Part shown: positions 35,168 through 44,205 of the stretch, in pieces
Layout of the letters: each line of letters starts with the position of its first letter
Numbering within the stretch: position 1 is the first letter of the stretch
DNA from: Haladaptatus salinisoli
Lineage (GTDB): Archaea > Halobacteriota > Halobacteria > Halobacteriales > Haladaptataceae
Assembly: GCF_020614375.1 (NCBI RefSeq)
Contig: NZ_CP085328.1
Span: 372,001 to 436,000 of the forward strand
Length of the DNA: 64,000 bases
Direction: 5' to 3'
The notes under the pieces: generated by a model
The model's database searches: none
Told to the model about the DNA's origin: nothing
The model's input: only the letters and a program-made list of their open reading frames with translations
Program-made: the position numbers and the translations under genes

Positions 35168-36249
35168 CGGCACACGATTCACTGGCTGACACGACCGACC
35201 GATCGACGGACAGAGACGTGATTTTCGAGGTGCGCAACACGAGCGTCACGTTCGACATGGAGCGGGGCGAGTCTCGGGTGATGGACAACGTCTCTCTCGA
35301 CATCTACCGCGATGAGATACTGGGTGTCGTGGGAGAGTCGGGGTCGGGAAAATCGATGTTCGCCTCGGCACTTCTCGATGCAGTGGTGCGACCGGGGAAA
35401 CTCACCGGCGAGATAACTTATTATCCAGAAGAAGGGGAGAAGATCGACCTTCTCGACCTCAACGAGCGCGAACTCAAACGTCTCCGGTGGGAAGAAATTT
35501 CGATGGTATTCCAAGGGGCGATGAGTTCGTTCAATCCCACGATGAAAATACGGAAACACTTCGAGGAGACGCTCGACGCTCACGGCCAGGATCGCGAAAC
35601 CGGACTCGACCACGCCCGCGAGCTGCTCTCCGATTTGTACCTGGAACCGGAGCGAGTGCTCGATTCGTATCCGCACGAACTATCCGGCGGAATGCAACAG
35701 CGCGCACTCATCGCCCTCTCGCTCGTACTCAAACCAAGCGTACTGGTGATGGATGAACCGACCGCCGCACTCGACCTCCTCATGCAGCGGTCGATTCTCA
35801 CCTTATTGGAGAATCTACAGGAGAAGTACGACCTGACGGTGGTGTTCATCACACACGACCTACCGCTCGTAGCTGGCCTCGCTAACCGTCTCGCCGTCAT
35901 GTACGCCTTCGAGTTCGTCGAAATCGGCCCGAGTGACGAAATCGTTCGGAACGCAGCTCACCCATATACCAGGGCGCTCCTAAAGGCGGTGCCGAACCTC
36001 GACGCGCCGCTGGACGAGATGCGTCCGATAGAGGGGTCCGCGCCGGACCCGGTAAACGTGCCGACCGGCTGTACGTATCACCCCCGATGTCCCCTCGCTA
36101 CGAACGAGTGCGTTCAGAACGACCCGGATTACTACGACATTACCGTCGACCATCAGGCCGCCTGTCACCACTGGGAGAAGTCGTTCGAGGAGATTCCGTA
36201 CTCGGTGAGCAGCGCGACTGACGGAGACGCGGAGGTCGAGTCGGAATGA
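35164..36249 (+). CDS. ABC transporter ATP-binding protein, DppD/OppD type
   Basis: The 361-residue protein has Walker A GESGSGKSMF, the signature LSGGMQQRALIALSL, and Walker B VLVMDEPTAALD. The C-terminal oligopeptide-transporter extension carries the usual Cys cluster (GCTYHPRCPLATNEC) that can hold an iron-sulfur centre. It supplies half of the ATP-driving pair. ATGA overlaps join it to genes on both sides. Confidence 0.93.
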   Translation: MTAHDSLADTTDRSTDRDVIFEVRNTSVTFDMERGESRVMDNVSLDIYRDEILGVVGESGSGKSMFASALLDAVVRPGKLTGEITYYPEEGEKIDLLDLNERELKRLRWEEISMVFQGAMSSFNPTMKIRKHFEETLDAHGQDRETGLDHARELLSDLYLEPERVLDSYPHELSGGMQQRALIALSLVLKPSVLVMDEPTAALDLLMQRSILTLLENLQEKYDLTVVFITHDLPLVAGLANRLAVMYAFEFVEIGPSDEIVRNAAHPYTRALLKAVPNLDAPLDEMRPIEGSAPDPVNVPTGCTYHPRCPLATNECVQNDPDYYDITVDHQAACHHWEKSFEEIPYSVSSATDGDAEVESE

Positions 36250-37385
36250 GCGGAGCCAACCCACCACTACTCCGGTTGGAGGACGTCGAGGTACACTTCG
36301 AGCAAAAGCAAGGGATCCTCGACCGGTTCGTCGGAAAGCGCGACGAAAACGCCGTCAAGGCCGTCGACGGGGTGTCGCTCGATATCGAGGAGAACGATGT
36401 GGTCGCCCTCGTCGGCGAATCCGGTTGCGGGAAAACGACCCTCGGCAAGACCGCGATCGGCCTGCAGCGCCCGACGGCCGGCTCGGTGAAATACCGGGGC
36501 CAGGACATCTGGGAGGCAAAGGATCGCAAGAATGCCGAGATTCCGTACAAGGATATCCGCCGGTCGCTACAGATCATACATCAGGACCCCGGCAGTTCGC
36601 TCAATCCGAACAAAACGATTATGAAGAGTCTGCAGGCGCCGTTGAAGAAATGGCAGCCGAGTTTGAGTTCCGAGGATCGACGGGCACGCGTCCTCGGAAT
36701 GCTCGAACACGTCGGTATGGTGCCGCCCGACGACTACGCGAACCGATTCCCCCACCAGTTGAGCGGCGGCGAGAAACAGCGAACCGCGCTGGTGCGGGCC
36801 TTACTGATGAACCCGGACGTCATCCTCGCCGACGAGGCGGTGTCAGCACTCGACGTCTCCCTGCGCGTCGAGACGATGGATCTCTTGCTCGACCTACAGG
36901 ACGAGTTCGACACGTCGTTCATCTTCGTCTCTCACAACCTCTCGAACGCGCGGTACCTCGCCCAGAAATCCGGCGGGCGCATCGGCGTGATGTACCTCGG
37001 ACGGCTAGTCGAGATCGGATCGGCCGAAGAGTTGCTCCAAAACCCGCGTCATCCCTACACAAAGGTGCTGCGGTGGTCGACGGCTGAACTCGACCCGGAC
37101 AAGGCGGAGGTCGGCGACCCCCCTGTTCGAACCGTCGACATCCCCGACCCGTCGAACCCCCCATCCGGGTGCCGGTTTCACACTCGATGTCCGAAGGCAC
37201 ATGAGACGTGCGTCCGCGAAGATCCGAATCTCGTCAGCCATCCCGACGACGCGGACGCCCACGTCGCCTCCTGTTTCCGACAGTTCCCGGAGGACGAACA
37301 CGAGTACTGGAACAGTCCTCCACTGGAAGGCGTCGAGAACGCCGAATACTCGCTTCCGAGCGACGACCGAGGAAGCGACGGATAA
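36246..37385 (+). CDS. ABC transporter ATP-binding protein, DppF/OppF type
   Basis: The 379-residue protein has Walker A GESGCGKTTLGKTA, signature LSGGEKQRTALVRAL, and a Walker B in which the usual DEP is DEA (ILADEAVSALD), a conservative change that keeps the catalytic Glu. The C-terminal extension has the GCRFHTRCPKAHETC cluster. It pairs with the DppD-type protein and is the last gene of the transporter operon, its start overlapping the previous stop. Confidence 0.92.
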   Translation: MSGANPPLLRLEDVEVHFEQKQGILDRFVGKRDENAVKAVDGVSLDIEENDVVALVGESGCGKTTLGKTAIGLQRPTAGSVKYRGQDIWEAKDRKNAEIPYKDIRRSLQIIHQDPGSSLNPNKTIMKSLQAPLKKWQPSLSSEDRRARVLGMLEHVGMVPPDDYANRFPHQLSGGEKQRTALVRALLMNPDVILADEAVSALDVSLRVETMDLLLDLQDEFDTSFIFVSHNLSNARYLAQKSGGRIGVMYLGRLVEIGSAEELLQNPRHPYTKVLRWSTAELDPDKAEVGDPPVRTVDIPDPSNPPSGCRFHTRCPKAHETCVREDPNLVSHPDDADAHVASCFRQFPEDEHEYWNSPPLEGVENAEYSLPSDDRGSDG

Positions 37386-37403
37386 CACCAAACGACGCCA
37401 TTA

Positions 37404-37607
37404 CTACCTGGGCTCTCGCGGATCCAGTCCTCGCCAGTCGACGTATAACAGTACGCTGACTATCAGAAGTGTCATCAGGATGATACCGAGGCTCAACACC
37501 GAAACGACGTAGGCACCCGTCCCGGGTTCGACCGCGGTGAACGCGATCGCCAACAACACGAGAAACACCATTTCCACACCGAAGATGACGCGGAAGAGGT
37601 GGCGCAT
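37404..37607 (-). CDS. small two-helix membrane protein
   Basis: The 67-residue protein is almost entirely two hydrophobic segments (IFGVEMVFLVLLAIAFTAV and VLSLGIILMTLLIVSVLLYV) with a short charged tail. It is convergent with the transporter operon, 18 bases past its last stop. No family was recognised. The coding pattern and clean helix layout support a real gene. Confidence 0.6.
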   Translation of the reverse strand: MRHLFRVIFGVEMVFLVLLAIAFTAVEPGTGAYVVSVLSLGIILMTLLIVSVLLYVDWRGLDPREPR

Positions 37608-37895
37608 AGGCCACCATCACGCTAGATGGTAAAGAACATGCCGACACGACGGCACCACGTCCGTGGAAACCGCGGCGAACGGGGTGGGACCGAAATCGGC
37701 GTATCGGGGGAGACGACGAGGAACGCCGGATTCCGGAAATCCGATCGTCGTCAGACGACCCTCGATTTTCGACAACGCCGTCTCCTCACCTCCGCGCTCC
37801 TCGTCCGGTCCGAGCGGGCCGCCAGACCCTTCGAGGCTGGGCCTTCGCGTTCGCATTCAGATAGATACTTATGGCATTGTTGGAACCACGATAAC

Positions 37896-38888
37896 ATGGA
37901 ACGTGGAGCGAGTTATTTCGGTGTGAGGGACCTCCGTCACGTCGAGAACGACCTCGATAGATTCGCGGACGAGGGATTGAACGCGATACTGCACACGTAC
38001 AGCGAACGCGACCAGACTTTTTACGAGGAGACGATGGCGGACATCGTCGCCGCGAGCAACGACCGCGGGTTCACGACGTACGTCAATCCGTGGGGCGTCG
38101 GAAAAGTGTTCGGCGGCGAAGCGTTCTCCCAGTTCATCGCAAAACATCCGGAGACCCGCCAGCGTATCGTCGGCGGTTCCAAGGAACACGCCGCGTGCTT
38201 CAATAACCCCGGATTCCGGGCGTTCGTACGCGAATGGACCGAATCCGCCGTCGGGCTAAATCCGGATGTTATCTTCTGGGACGAACCGCACTGGATCCTC
38301 CCGGAGTGGTTCGACGACGACCAACCGGACGACGCGTGGGTCTGCCGGTGTGCCCACTGTCGAGAGCGCTACCGCCGAGAGCACGACAGGCCGATGCCCG
38401 TCTCGGAGGACGACACCGTCCGCCAGTTTCGTGAAGACTCGCTACTCGACTTCCTCGACGAACAGATGGCGATCGTCGACGAAGCAGGGGTGGATAACGC
38501 GGTATGTCTCGTCCCCGTCTCCGATGCAGACCACGGTATCACGGATTGGGAGCGCCTCACGGCAAACGACCACATCGACCTCATCTCGACCGATCCGTAT
38601 TGGGGGCTGTTCGCCGACGACGACGTCGAGGGGTTCGTCCGCGAATCCGTCGAACGCGTAACCGACCTGGCGAACGCGAACGACCTCCGCAGTCAGATCT
38701 GGATCCAAGGATTCGGCCTCGACGATGAGGAGGAAACGTACGAACACATCCGGACGGCGACTCAGGGTTCGGTCGAGGGCGGTGTGGACAGCGTGTTCAT
38801 GTGGGGGTACGACGGCTGTCGTTCCATCTCATCCATCGCCTCCGAGAACCCCGACGCGGTTTGGCAGACGTACCTAGATGCGTTGTAG
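37896..38888 (+). CDS. glycoside-hydrolase-like TIM barrel protein, function unknown
   Basis: The start at 37896 (MERGASYFGVRDLRHVEND) is preferred over the long upstream open frame, which is unlike coding sequence. The 330-residue product looks like a GH-type TIM barrel: GLNPDVIFWDEPHWILPEWF places acidic residues at a strand end, and a Cys loop (WVCRCAHCRERYRREHD) resembles those of several putative glycosidases. ISTDPYWGLF and DSVFMWGYDGCR follow. There is no signal peptide. I could not assign a GH family. Its position between the importer and acid-sugar genes suits oligosaccharide cleavage. Confidence 0.7.
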   Translation: MERGASYFGVRDLRHVENDLDRFADEGLNAILHTYSERDQTFYEETMADIVAASNDRGFTTYVNPWGVGKVFGGEAFSQFIAKHPETRQRIVGGSKEHAACFNNPGFRAFVREWTESAVGLNPDVIFWDEPHWILPEWFDDDQPDDAWVCRCAHCRERYRREHDRPMPVSEDDTVRQFREDSLLDFLDEQMAIVDEAGVDNAVCLVPVSDADHGITDWERLTANDHIDLISTDPYWGLFADDDVEGFVRESVERVTDLANANDLRSQIWIQGFGLDDEEETYEHIRTATQGSVEGGVDSVFMWGYDGCRSISSIASENPDAVWQTYLDAL

Positions 38889-38921
38889 GCGCCGGGGTGA
38901 TGGTCGACGGCCGGGTTTCGG

Positions 38922-40301
38922 TCACTCCCACGCGTCGGTCCCGTCCCGAACACGAACGAAATAGTCGGTACCGCCAAGTTGGCCACCCTTCAGCGCGATT
39001 TCGATGCCGTCGAACCGTCCGGTCCGCGAGTGGGCAGTGCAGAGCGGACTCCCGGGTGCGAGCGGAAACCGCGTCTGTAGGGCGTACACGTCGAGTGCCG
39101 GCGTCACATGTCCGCAGGTATCTCCACCGGCGACGCAGACGCGGTCGATCTCGGTTCGGTCGAGCAACCGACGCAGGAGAGCGCCTTGCTCGTCCCCGAT
39201 GAATTCGCCGACATTATCTGGGGGATTGATGGCTTCCCGCGCGCGGCGTTTCGTCTCCTCGATCGCCTCGTCATCAGAACCGTGCGCCGTGTACAGGACA
39301 ACGCTATCGCCGCGGTCGAGCGCGTTCAGAGCATCCTCGAACGCTCGCTCGCGCGCCGCGTCAGCGGTTTCCGGATCGATCAGATTTGCGGTGTCGATGC
39401 GAACGCCAGTGAATCCCGCATCGAGCGCCGCGTCGATTTGGGCCGCCGTGAGCGGTGATGCGCTGCCGGACATCACGATTAGTTGGTCGACAGGGGCCAG
39501 GGAATCGAACTCGGGCGTTCGGTCGACGATGCCCGCCGCCCGCCAGTAATCGGCGAGGGCGTACTGGAATCCAGAAGAGCCTACGACGAACGAGGGTTCG
39601 TCGCGGTTGTCCCCGTACGTCTCCCAGATCACGCCACCGGTCGTTCTCAGATGGTCGTCGTCGAGGCCGTCGAGGAACACGATCTCCGCGCCCTCGCGGA
39701 CCGTCTCTACGAGTTCGTGTCTCGTTTCCTCCAGTCCTTCGTCGACGGTGAGCACGTCGACGAGACCCATCGACCGATCCGTCTGCTTCGAGAGGTGGCG
39801 GCGCAGGTCGCTCTCGTCCATCGGCGTCATCGGGTGATCGCGCATCGTCGGGTGGCGATCGAGGCGGTACACGTCGTCGATATCCTCCGCGAACATGTTG
39901 CCGAAGATGACGTACCGTCCGAGCGGCGGAGCCGCCGCATGAACGGGCACCGCGTCGTTTTCGAAGATATCGGTCGCAATGCCGATAGCCCGACCGATGT
40001 TACCGATATCGGGCGCGGAGTCGAACGTCGAGCAGATCTTGTAGTGGACGAGCGGTGCATCGAGGGCGGCGAGCGATTCGAAGACGGGCGGTAGCGCATC
40101 GTTCATCGTCGCGGGCGTCATCGACCGACTGGTGCCGGCGACGCCGACGGCGTCTGCGTCGGGAAACTCCCGCTCGATCGCCTCCGAGTTCGGCGGATCG
40201 AGGAAGAGGACGGTCTCGATCCCCGACCGGGCGAGCGCGTCCATAGCGTCGGTCGATCCAGTCACGTCGTCGCCGTAGAACGCGAGAAGCAGATCGTCCA
40301 T
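38922..40301 (-). CDS. four-carbon acid sugar kinase family (DUF1537, OtnK-like)
   Basis: The 459-residue protein starts with the family signature FYGDDVTGSTDAMDAL, has a central linker, and ends with a nucleotide-binding domain (RVCVAGGDTCGHVTPALDVY, IALKGGQLGGTDYF). Known members phosphorylate 3-oxo-tetronates, threonate, erythronate or related acids with ATP. It is divergent from a class II aldolase gene, and this is the classic partner: kinase, then aldolase or decarboxylase. It probably handles a sugar acid produced by the oxidoreductases. Confidence 0.88.
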   Translation of the reverse strand: MDDLLLAFYGDDVTGSTDAMDALARSGIETVLFLDPPNSEAIEREFPDADAVGVAGTSRSMTPATMNDALPPVFESLAALDAPLVHYKICSTFDSAPDIGNIGRAIGIATDIFENDAVPVHAAAPPLGRYVIFGNMFAEDIDDVYRLDRHPTMRDHPMTPMDESDLRRHLSKQTDRSMGLVDVLTVDEGLEETRHELVETVREGAEIVFLDGLDDDHLRTTGGVIWETYGDNRDEPSFVVGSSGFQYALADYWRAAGIVDRTPEFDSLAPVDQLIVMSGSASPLTAAQIDAALDAGFTGVRIDTANLIDPETADAARERAFEDALNALDRGDSVVLYTAHGSDDEAIEETKRRAREAINPPDNVGEFIGDEQGALLRRLLDRTEIDRVCVAGGDTCGHVTPALDVYALQTRFPLAPGSPLCTAHSRTGRFDGIEIALKGGQLGGTDYFVRVRDGTDAWE

Positions 40302-40453
40302 CGGTCACCGTCCCCACAGGGTAAACGGTCGATCTTCGAACACGGTCGCCGGAGTGAGCCCCATGCTCCGCCGACCACAGAAGTTTGAAACTACGCGCAT
40401 CGGATTCCTCATTTTGCCACGGGATATTAAAAAGCTCGGCTGAGGCCAAAAAT

Positions 40454-40462
40454 ACTTATACC
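40454..40462 (+). promoter_or_regulatory. TATA box of the class II aldolase gene
   Basis: ACTTATACC lies 32-40 bases before the ATG at 40494, an archaeal TATA position. An AT-rich TTTAATA on the minus strand near 40424-40431 could serve the divergent kinase gene. Confidence 0.4.
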
Positions 40463-40493
40463 GCTAACGAACGCAAACGGAGTACGTGAACCT

Positions 40494-41147
40494 ATGACCG
40501 ATTCAACGTCACTCGGAGACGAGCGAGCGAAGGTGGGAGAACTCGGGCGGGAGATGCTCGCGCAGGAATTGACCAAGGGCACCGGCGGGAACGTGAGCGT
40601 CAGATCGGACGACCGTTTCGCCATCAGTCCGTCGGGCGTGCCGTACGAGGACGTCACGGCCGAGTCGGTTCCGGTCGTCGACCTCGACGGCGAGCGACTC
40701 GAAGGTGACCTGAAACCGTCGAACGAGACGCCGATGCACGCGGTCATCTATCGGGAACGAGACGACGTCGGAGCAATCATCCACACTCACTCGCCCTACG
40801 CGAGTACGTTCGCTAGCCTGAACGAACCGATTCCAGCCTCCCACTATCTGATCGCCTACGCCGGAACCGAGATTCCGGTCGCGGGCTACGAGCCGCCGGG
40901 AACGACGGCGCTCGGCGACCTCGCAATGAATACGATGGGCGACAATCACGACGCCGTCTTGTTGAAGAATCACGGCGTCATAACCGTCGGTAAGACGGGG
41001 GCGGACGCACTCGACGTCGCGCTCATGGTCGAGTATTGCGCTCGAATTCACTATCAGGCGATCAACGTCGGCGAGCCTGCGATACTCCCTGACGAGGCGG
41101 TAGAAGACCTCCGGAAGATGTTCAAGACCGACTACGGCCAGCAGTAG
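40494..41147 (+). CDS. class II aldolase/adducin family (fuculose-phosphate aldolase or OtnC-like)
   Basis: The 217-residue protein has the zinc site of the family: HTHSPYASTFASLNEPIP provides two His, and LLKNHGVITVGKTGADAL a third near the end. TGGNVSVRSDDRFAISPSGVPYED is the phosphate-binding segment. Members cleave fuculose or rhamnulose phosphates or decarboxylate 3-oxo-tetronate 4-phosphate. The divergent OtnK-like kinase favours the last possibility. The product feeds triose or dihydroxyacetone phosphate to central metabolism. Confidence 0.88.
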   Translation: MTDSTSLGDERAKVGELGREMLAQELTKGTGGNVSVRSDDRFAISPSGVPYEDVTAESVPVVDLDGERLEGDLKPSNETPMHAVIYRERDDVGAIIHTHSPYASTFASLNEPIPASHYLIAYAGTEIPVAGYEPPGTTALGDLAMNTMGDNHDAVLLKNHGVITVGKTGADALDVALMVEYCARIHYQAINVGEPAILPDEAVEDLRKMFKTDYGQQ

Positions 41148-41229
41148 GGAGCCCCGACGGTTGAAAACGCCGGCGACGATGACAAACCCTTAGTGATGGG
41201 CCACGATATACTATACCGAGTCACTCAGT

Positions 41230-41895
41230 ATGTGCACGAAAGTCTGTTTCTTCCATACAGTCGCAAGTCTCTCCGAGCGATTCGACGATTTGGCGGCGGA
41301 GTACGTTCCCGACGTCGATCACTTCCACGTCGTTGACGAGAGCGTTCTAAATGATGCGTTGGAAGCGGGCGAACTCACTCCCGCCGTCAACAGGCGCATC
41401 TGCTCGCAGCTCTCACTCGCCGAAGATGCCGGGGCGGATTTGATCCTTGATACGTGCTCAAGTACGTCTCCGGCCGTGGACATCGCCCGTGAGATGGTCG
41501 ACGTACCGATTCTCAAAATCGATGACCCGATGACCGAGGCGGCGGTAGAACACGGCGAAGACATCGCGATCCTCGCGACAGCGGAGTCGACGATAGGACC
41601 GAGCGCGGAACTCGTCCAGCGGAAAGCCGACCAACGGGCAACAGAGATCAACCTCTGGACGAAACTCGTTGATGAAGCTCTCGACGCTCTCCAGAGCGGT
41701 GAGAAAGATCGCCACGACCGGCTGGTAACCGACTGCGCGGTCGAATTGGCCGACGCGACGGACGTCATCGTACTCGCACAAGCGTCGATGAGCCACCTAG
41801 CACCTAGTCTCTCTAATCGTGTTTCCGTTCCAGTACTTTCTAGCCCGGACAGGGCCATGGAAACCGTCGCCGAAGAAGTTGGAAATTCCTCATAA
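41230..41895 (+). CDS. Asp/Glu/hydantoin racemase-like protein
   Basis: The 221-residue protein looks like the Asp/Glu racemase superfamily: one catalytic Cys in ADLILDTCSSTSPAVDIA and a possible second near LVTDCAVELADATDVIVLAQASM, with the ILKIDDPMTEAAVEHG strand. Members include racemases, isomerases and decarboxylases of acids. It follows the class II aldolase by 82 bases in the same direction, consistent with acid-sugar catabolism. A TATA-like string (41207-41215) precedes it closely. The reaction is unknown. Confidence 0.72.
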   Translation: MCTKVCFFHTVASLSERFDDLAAEYVPDVDHFHVVDESVLNDALEAGELTPAVNRRICSQLSLAEDAGADLILDTCSSTSPAVDIAREMVDVPILKIDDPMTEAAVEHGEDIAILATAESTIGPSAELVQRKADQRATEINLWTKLVDEALDALQSGEKDRHDRLVTDCAVELADATDVIVLAQASMSHLAPSLSNRVSVPVLSSPDRAMETVAEEVGNSS

Positions 41896-42015
41896 GTCAC
41901 GTCGCACCATCTGCGGTCGACGGAACTATCCTTCAACTCCCTAGAGCAAGCGAATAAATCGAGCATTTCAGCTCGAATCGCAAGATTCTCCCTCATCCTC
42001 ACGAATTCGAGAGTC

Positions 42016-42702
42016 ATGACGAGAATCAACGCGCTCGTGATAGGGGAAAACACCTTTCCGTTTCATGCGCTCGACGAAATGGCACCGCACATCAATGCCG
42101 TCCTCAGCGATGTCGCTGATGCGGAGCTAACTACAGACCGAACGCGTCTCGAAGACCTCTCAGGCTACGACATCGTCGTCGACTACCTCACGGACAGCAC
42201 GCTCACCGACGAGCAGTACGCGAGTCTTCAGTCGTTCGTCGCAGACGGCGGCGGCTATCTCGGTATCCATTGCGCAGCAGATCTCACGAGTACGTCCGAC
42301 GGTAACGGCGGTATCAAGACGCGGGAAGAACCAATTCCGGAGTTGCGCGAACTTCTCCGCGGACACTTCGTGGATCATCCCGAACAATCGATGTTCGGCG
42401 TCGATCTCAGGAACGGTGATCATCCCGTTACTGCGAACGTCGCTGACTTCGAAGTGTTCGATGAACCGTACCAGGTGGACTTCGACAATGAGGAGGTTCA
42501 TGTCCTCGCCTGGATGGATCACCCTGACTTAGACCGGAATCCTGTCGTCTGGGTGCGTGAATACGGCGACGGCCGCGTTTGCTACTCCTCGCTCGGCCAC
42601 ACCGTCGATGCGTTCGAACACGAGCAGCATGGTCGTCTCCTCCGGAATGCCGTTCGGTGGATCGCCGATGCCCAAAACGGCCAGAACATCGACACTCCGT
42701 GA
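42016..42702 (+). CDS. ThuA domain protein (2)
   Basis: The 228 residues match the ThuA fold: YDIVVDYLTDSTLTDEQ, then LQSFVADGGGYLGIHCAAD, and near the end VVWVREYGDGRVCYSSLGHTVDAF, with the conserved His. It is diverged from the ThuA protein at 22920. The gene is convergent with a Gfo/Idh gene 131 bases away, as seen in ThuA/ThuB-type sugar oxidation loci. It may act on a keto-sugar; this is inference. Confidence 0.85.
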   Translation: MTRINALVIGENTFPFHALDEMAPHINAVLSDVADAELTTDRTRLEDLSGYDIVVDYLTDSTLTDEQYASLQSFVADGGGYLGIHCAADLTSTSDGNGGIKTREEPIPELRELLRGHFVDHPEQSMFGVDLRNGDHPVTANVADFEVFDEPYQVDFDNEEVHVLAWMDHPDLDRNPVVWVREYGDGRVCYSSLGHTVDAFEHEQHGRLLRNAVRWIADAQNGQNIDTP

Positions 42703-42833
42703 GCACCCTTTGCCGTTCGCTTGACAAAGTACGGCGATTACCGATGTCTGTCAAGGACGGTCCTTGACCACCGCGACCGATGGCAATGAGGAATCCGACT
42801 ACCGCGAGTGGAGAGACCAAAATCGGGACGTTA

Positions 42834-43934
42834 TTACTCCACAACTCCTTCCGGGAATGTCCGCGGGAGGGGTACCGGCCGCTCGCAGTCGGAGTCAAGA
42901 GTAATGTGTTGACTCTGATCGGAGGATTCCCGGATACCGGACAGAACGTCGAAAACATGGCGGGCAAGTTCGCCGCTGGTTCGTTGGGTCCAGTCGGTTC
43001 GAAGCGCATACGCCATGTCGGCCACGCCGGCACCTCGCCCACCCGTATAACTGTGGGTGAGCGGAACTGTTTCGAATTCATCACTGTTCCCCTCTCGTAC
43101 GCTAACGGGCCCCTCGAAGTGGTTCGGATCGGGGAGACTCAGAGTTCCTTCTGTCCCGTGAATCTCGAAGGCTGGTGATGGGAACGTCGAACCATGTACG
43201 TCGAAGCTGAATAAGAGGTTGGCCACGGCACCACTCTCGAAGTCGACAACGCCGGCCTCGTGAGTCGGAACCTCGACGTCGATACGCTCGCCGCGTCGAG
43301 ATTTACTCGTGATCGTACGCTCCTCAAATCCCCGAGCTACGGATCCGGTGATCCTGCTCACAGGACCGAGGAGAGATACGAGGGCCGTTACGTAGTACGG
43401 TCCGATATCGAACAGGGGGCCGCCACCACGCTGGTAAAAGAAGTCGGGATTCGGATGCCAGCGTTCGTGGCCAGGGGATGTCCAAACGGCTGTTGCTCCG
43501 ATCGGCTCACCGATACGACCATTGTCAATGATCGACCGGCAGGTTTGCAGGCCTGCTCCGAGGAACGTATCCGGTGCTGATCCGACGAGTAGGTCCTCTG
43601 CGGTGGCCATTCGGAGTATCTCCTCGACCTCTCCGACGGTCGTAGCCAGTGGTTTCTCGACGTAGACGTGTTTGCCTGCGTCGAGTATCTGTCGGCAGGT
43701 TTTGGCGTGAGCGCCGGGTGGAGTCAGATTGACGATGAGTTCGACGGCCGGATCGTCGAGTAACTCCTGTACGTCGTACGCGGTAACGTCGTACTCGTCG
43801 GCTTTCATCTTCGCCCGCTCCGTATCGATATCTGCGCACGCGGTTACGTCGAACGCGTCGAATGTATCACCGGTAGAAAAGTATTCGTCGCTGATGGTGC
43901 CACAACCGAGGAGGCCTACGTTAACACTCTCCAT
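42834..43934 (-). CDS. Gfo/Idh/MocA family oxidoreductase (3)
   Basis: The start at 43934 (MESVNVGLLGCGTISDEYF) is chosen because the dinucleotide fold begins there. The 366-residue protein carries the EKP motif in HVYVEKPLATTVGE and FDIGPYYVTALVSLLG in the substrate domain. A weakly coding-like stretch with an internal stop lies upstream in 43935-44205 on the same strand (VPVDATPEQIAQVSRMDSN), perhaps the end of a lost gene. The substrate is unknown. Confidence 0.87.
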   Translation of the reverse strand: MESVNVGLLGCGTISDEYFSTGDTFDAFDVTACADIDTERAKMKADEYDVTAYDVQELLDDPAVELIVNLTPPGAHAKTCRQILDAGKHVYVEKPLATTVGEVEEILRMATAEDLLVGSAPDTFLGAGLQTCRSIIDNGRIGEPIGATAVWTSPGHERWHPNPDFFYQRGGGPLFDIGPYYVTALVSLLGPVSRITGSVARGFEERTITSKSRRGERIDVEVPTHEAGVVDFESGAVANLLFSFDVHGSTFPSPAFEIHGTEGTLSLPDPNHFEGPVSVREGNSDEFETVPLTHSYTGGRGAGVADMAYALRTDWTQRTSGELARHVFDVLSGIRESSDQSQHITLDSDCERPVPLPRTFPEGVVE

Positions 43935-44205
43935 ACGAAACCATCTCGAAGAAGGGTAATGAAAATACTGGTACGGCGAGCCATTCAGGCTTCGCTCCGG
44001 CACTCTCCCAACTCTCCGGGCGGGTGTAGTATCGACGTCGGGCCAACATTCGCGAGGAACGGATTCGCAGGGGCGGATTCAACAAGCTCGATTAGAATCC
44101 ATGCGAGAGACTTGCGCGATCTGCTCCGGGGTCGCATCCACAGGTACGCGCTCGAAGTCCCGTCGAAACGACCGTCGGCTTCCACCCCGTGAGTCTGTCT
44201 CGAGG

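Noticed and set aside
37626-37895. Upstream extension of the GH-like TIM barrel frame
   Set aside because: Basic, low-complexity translation unlike haloarchaeal proteins; the ATG at 37896 begins the acidic, family-like part.
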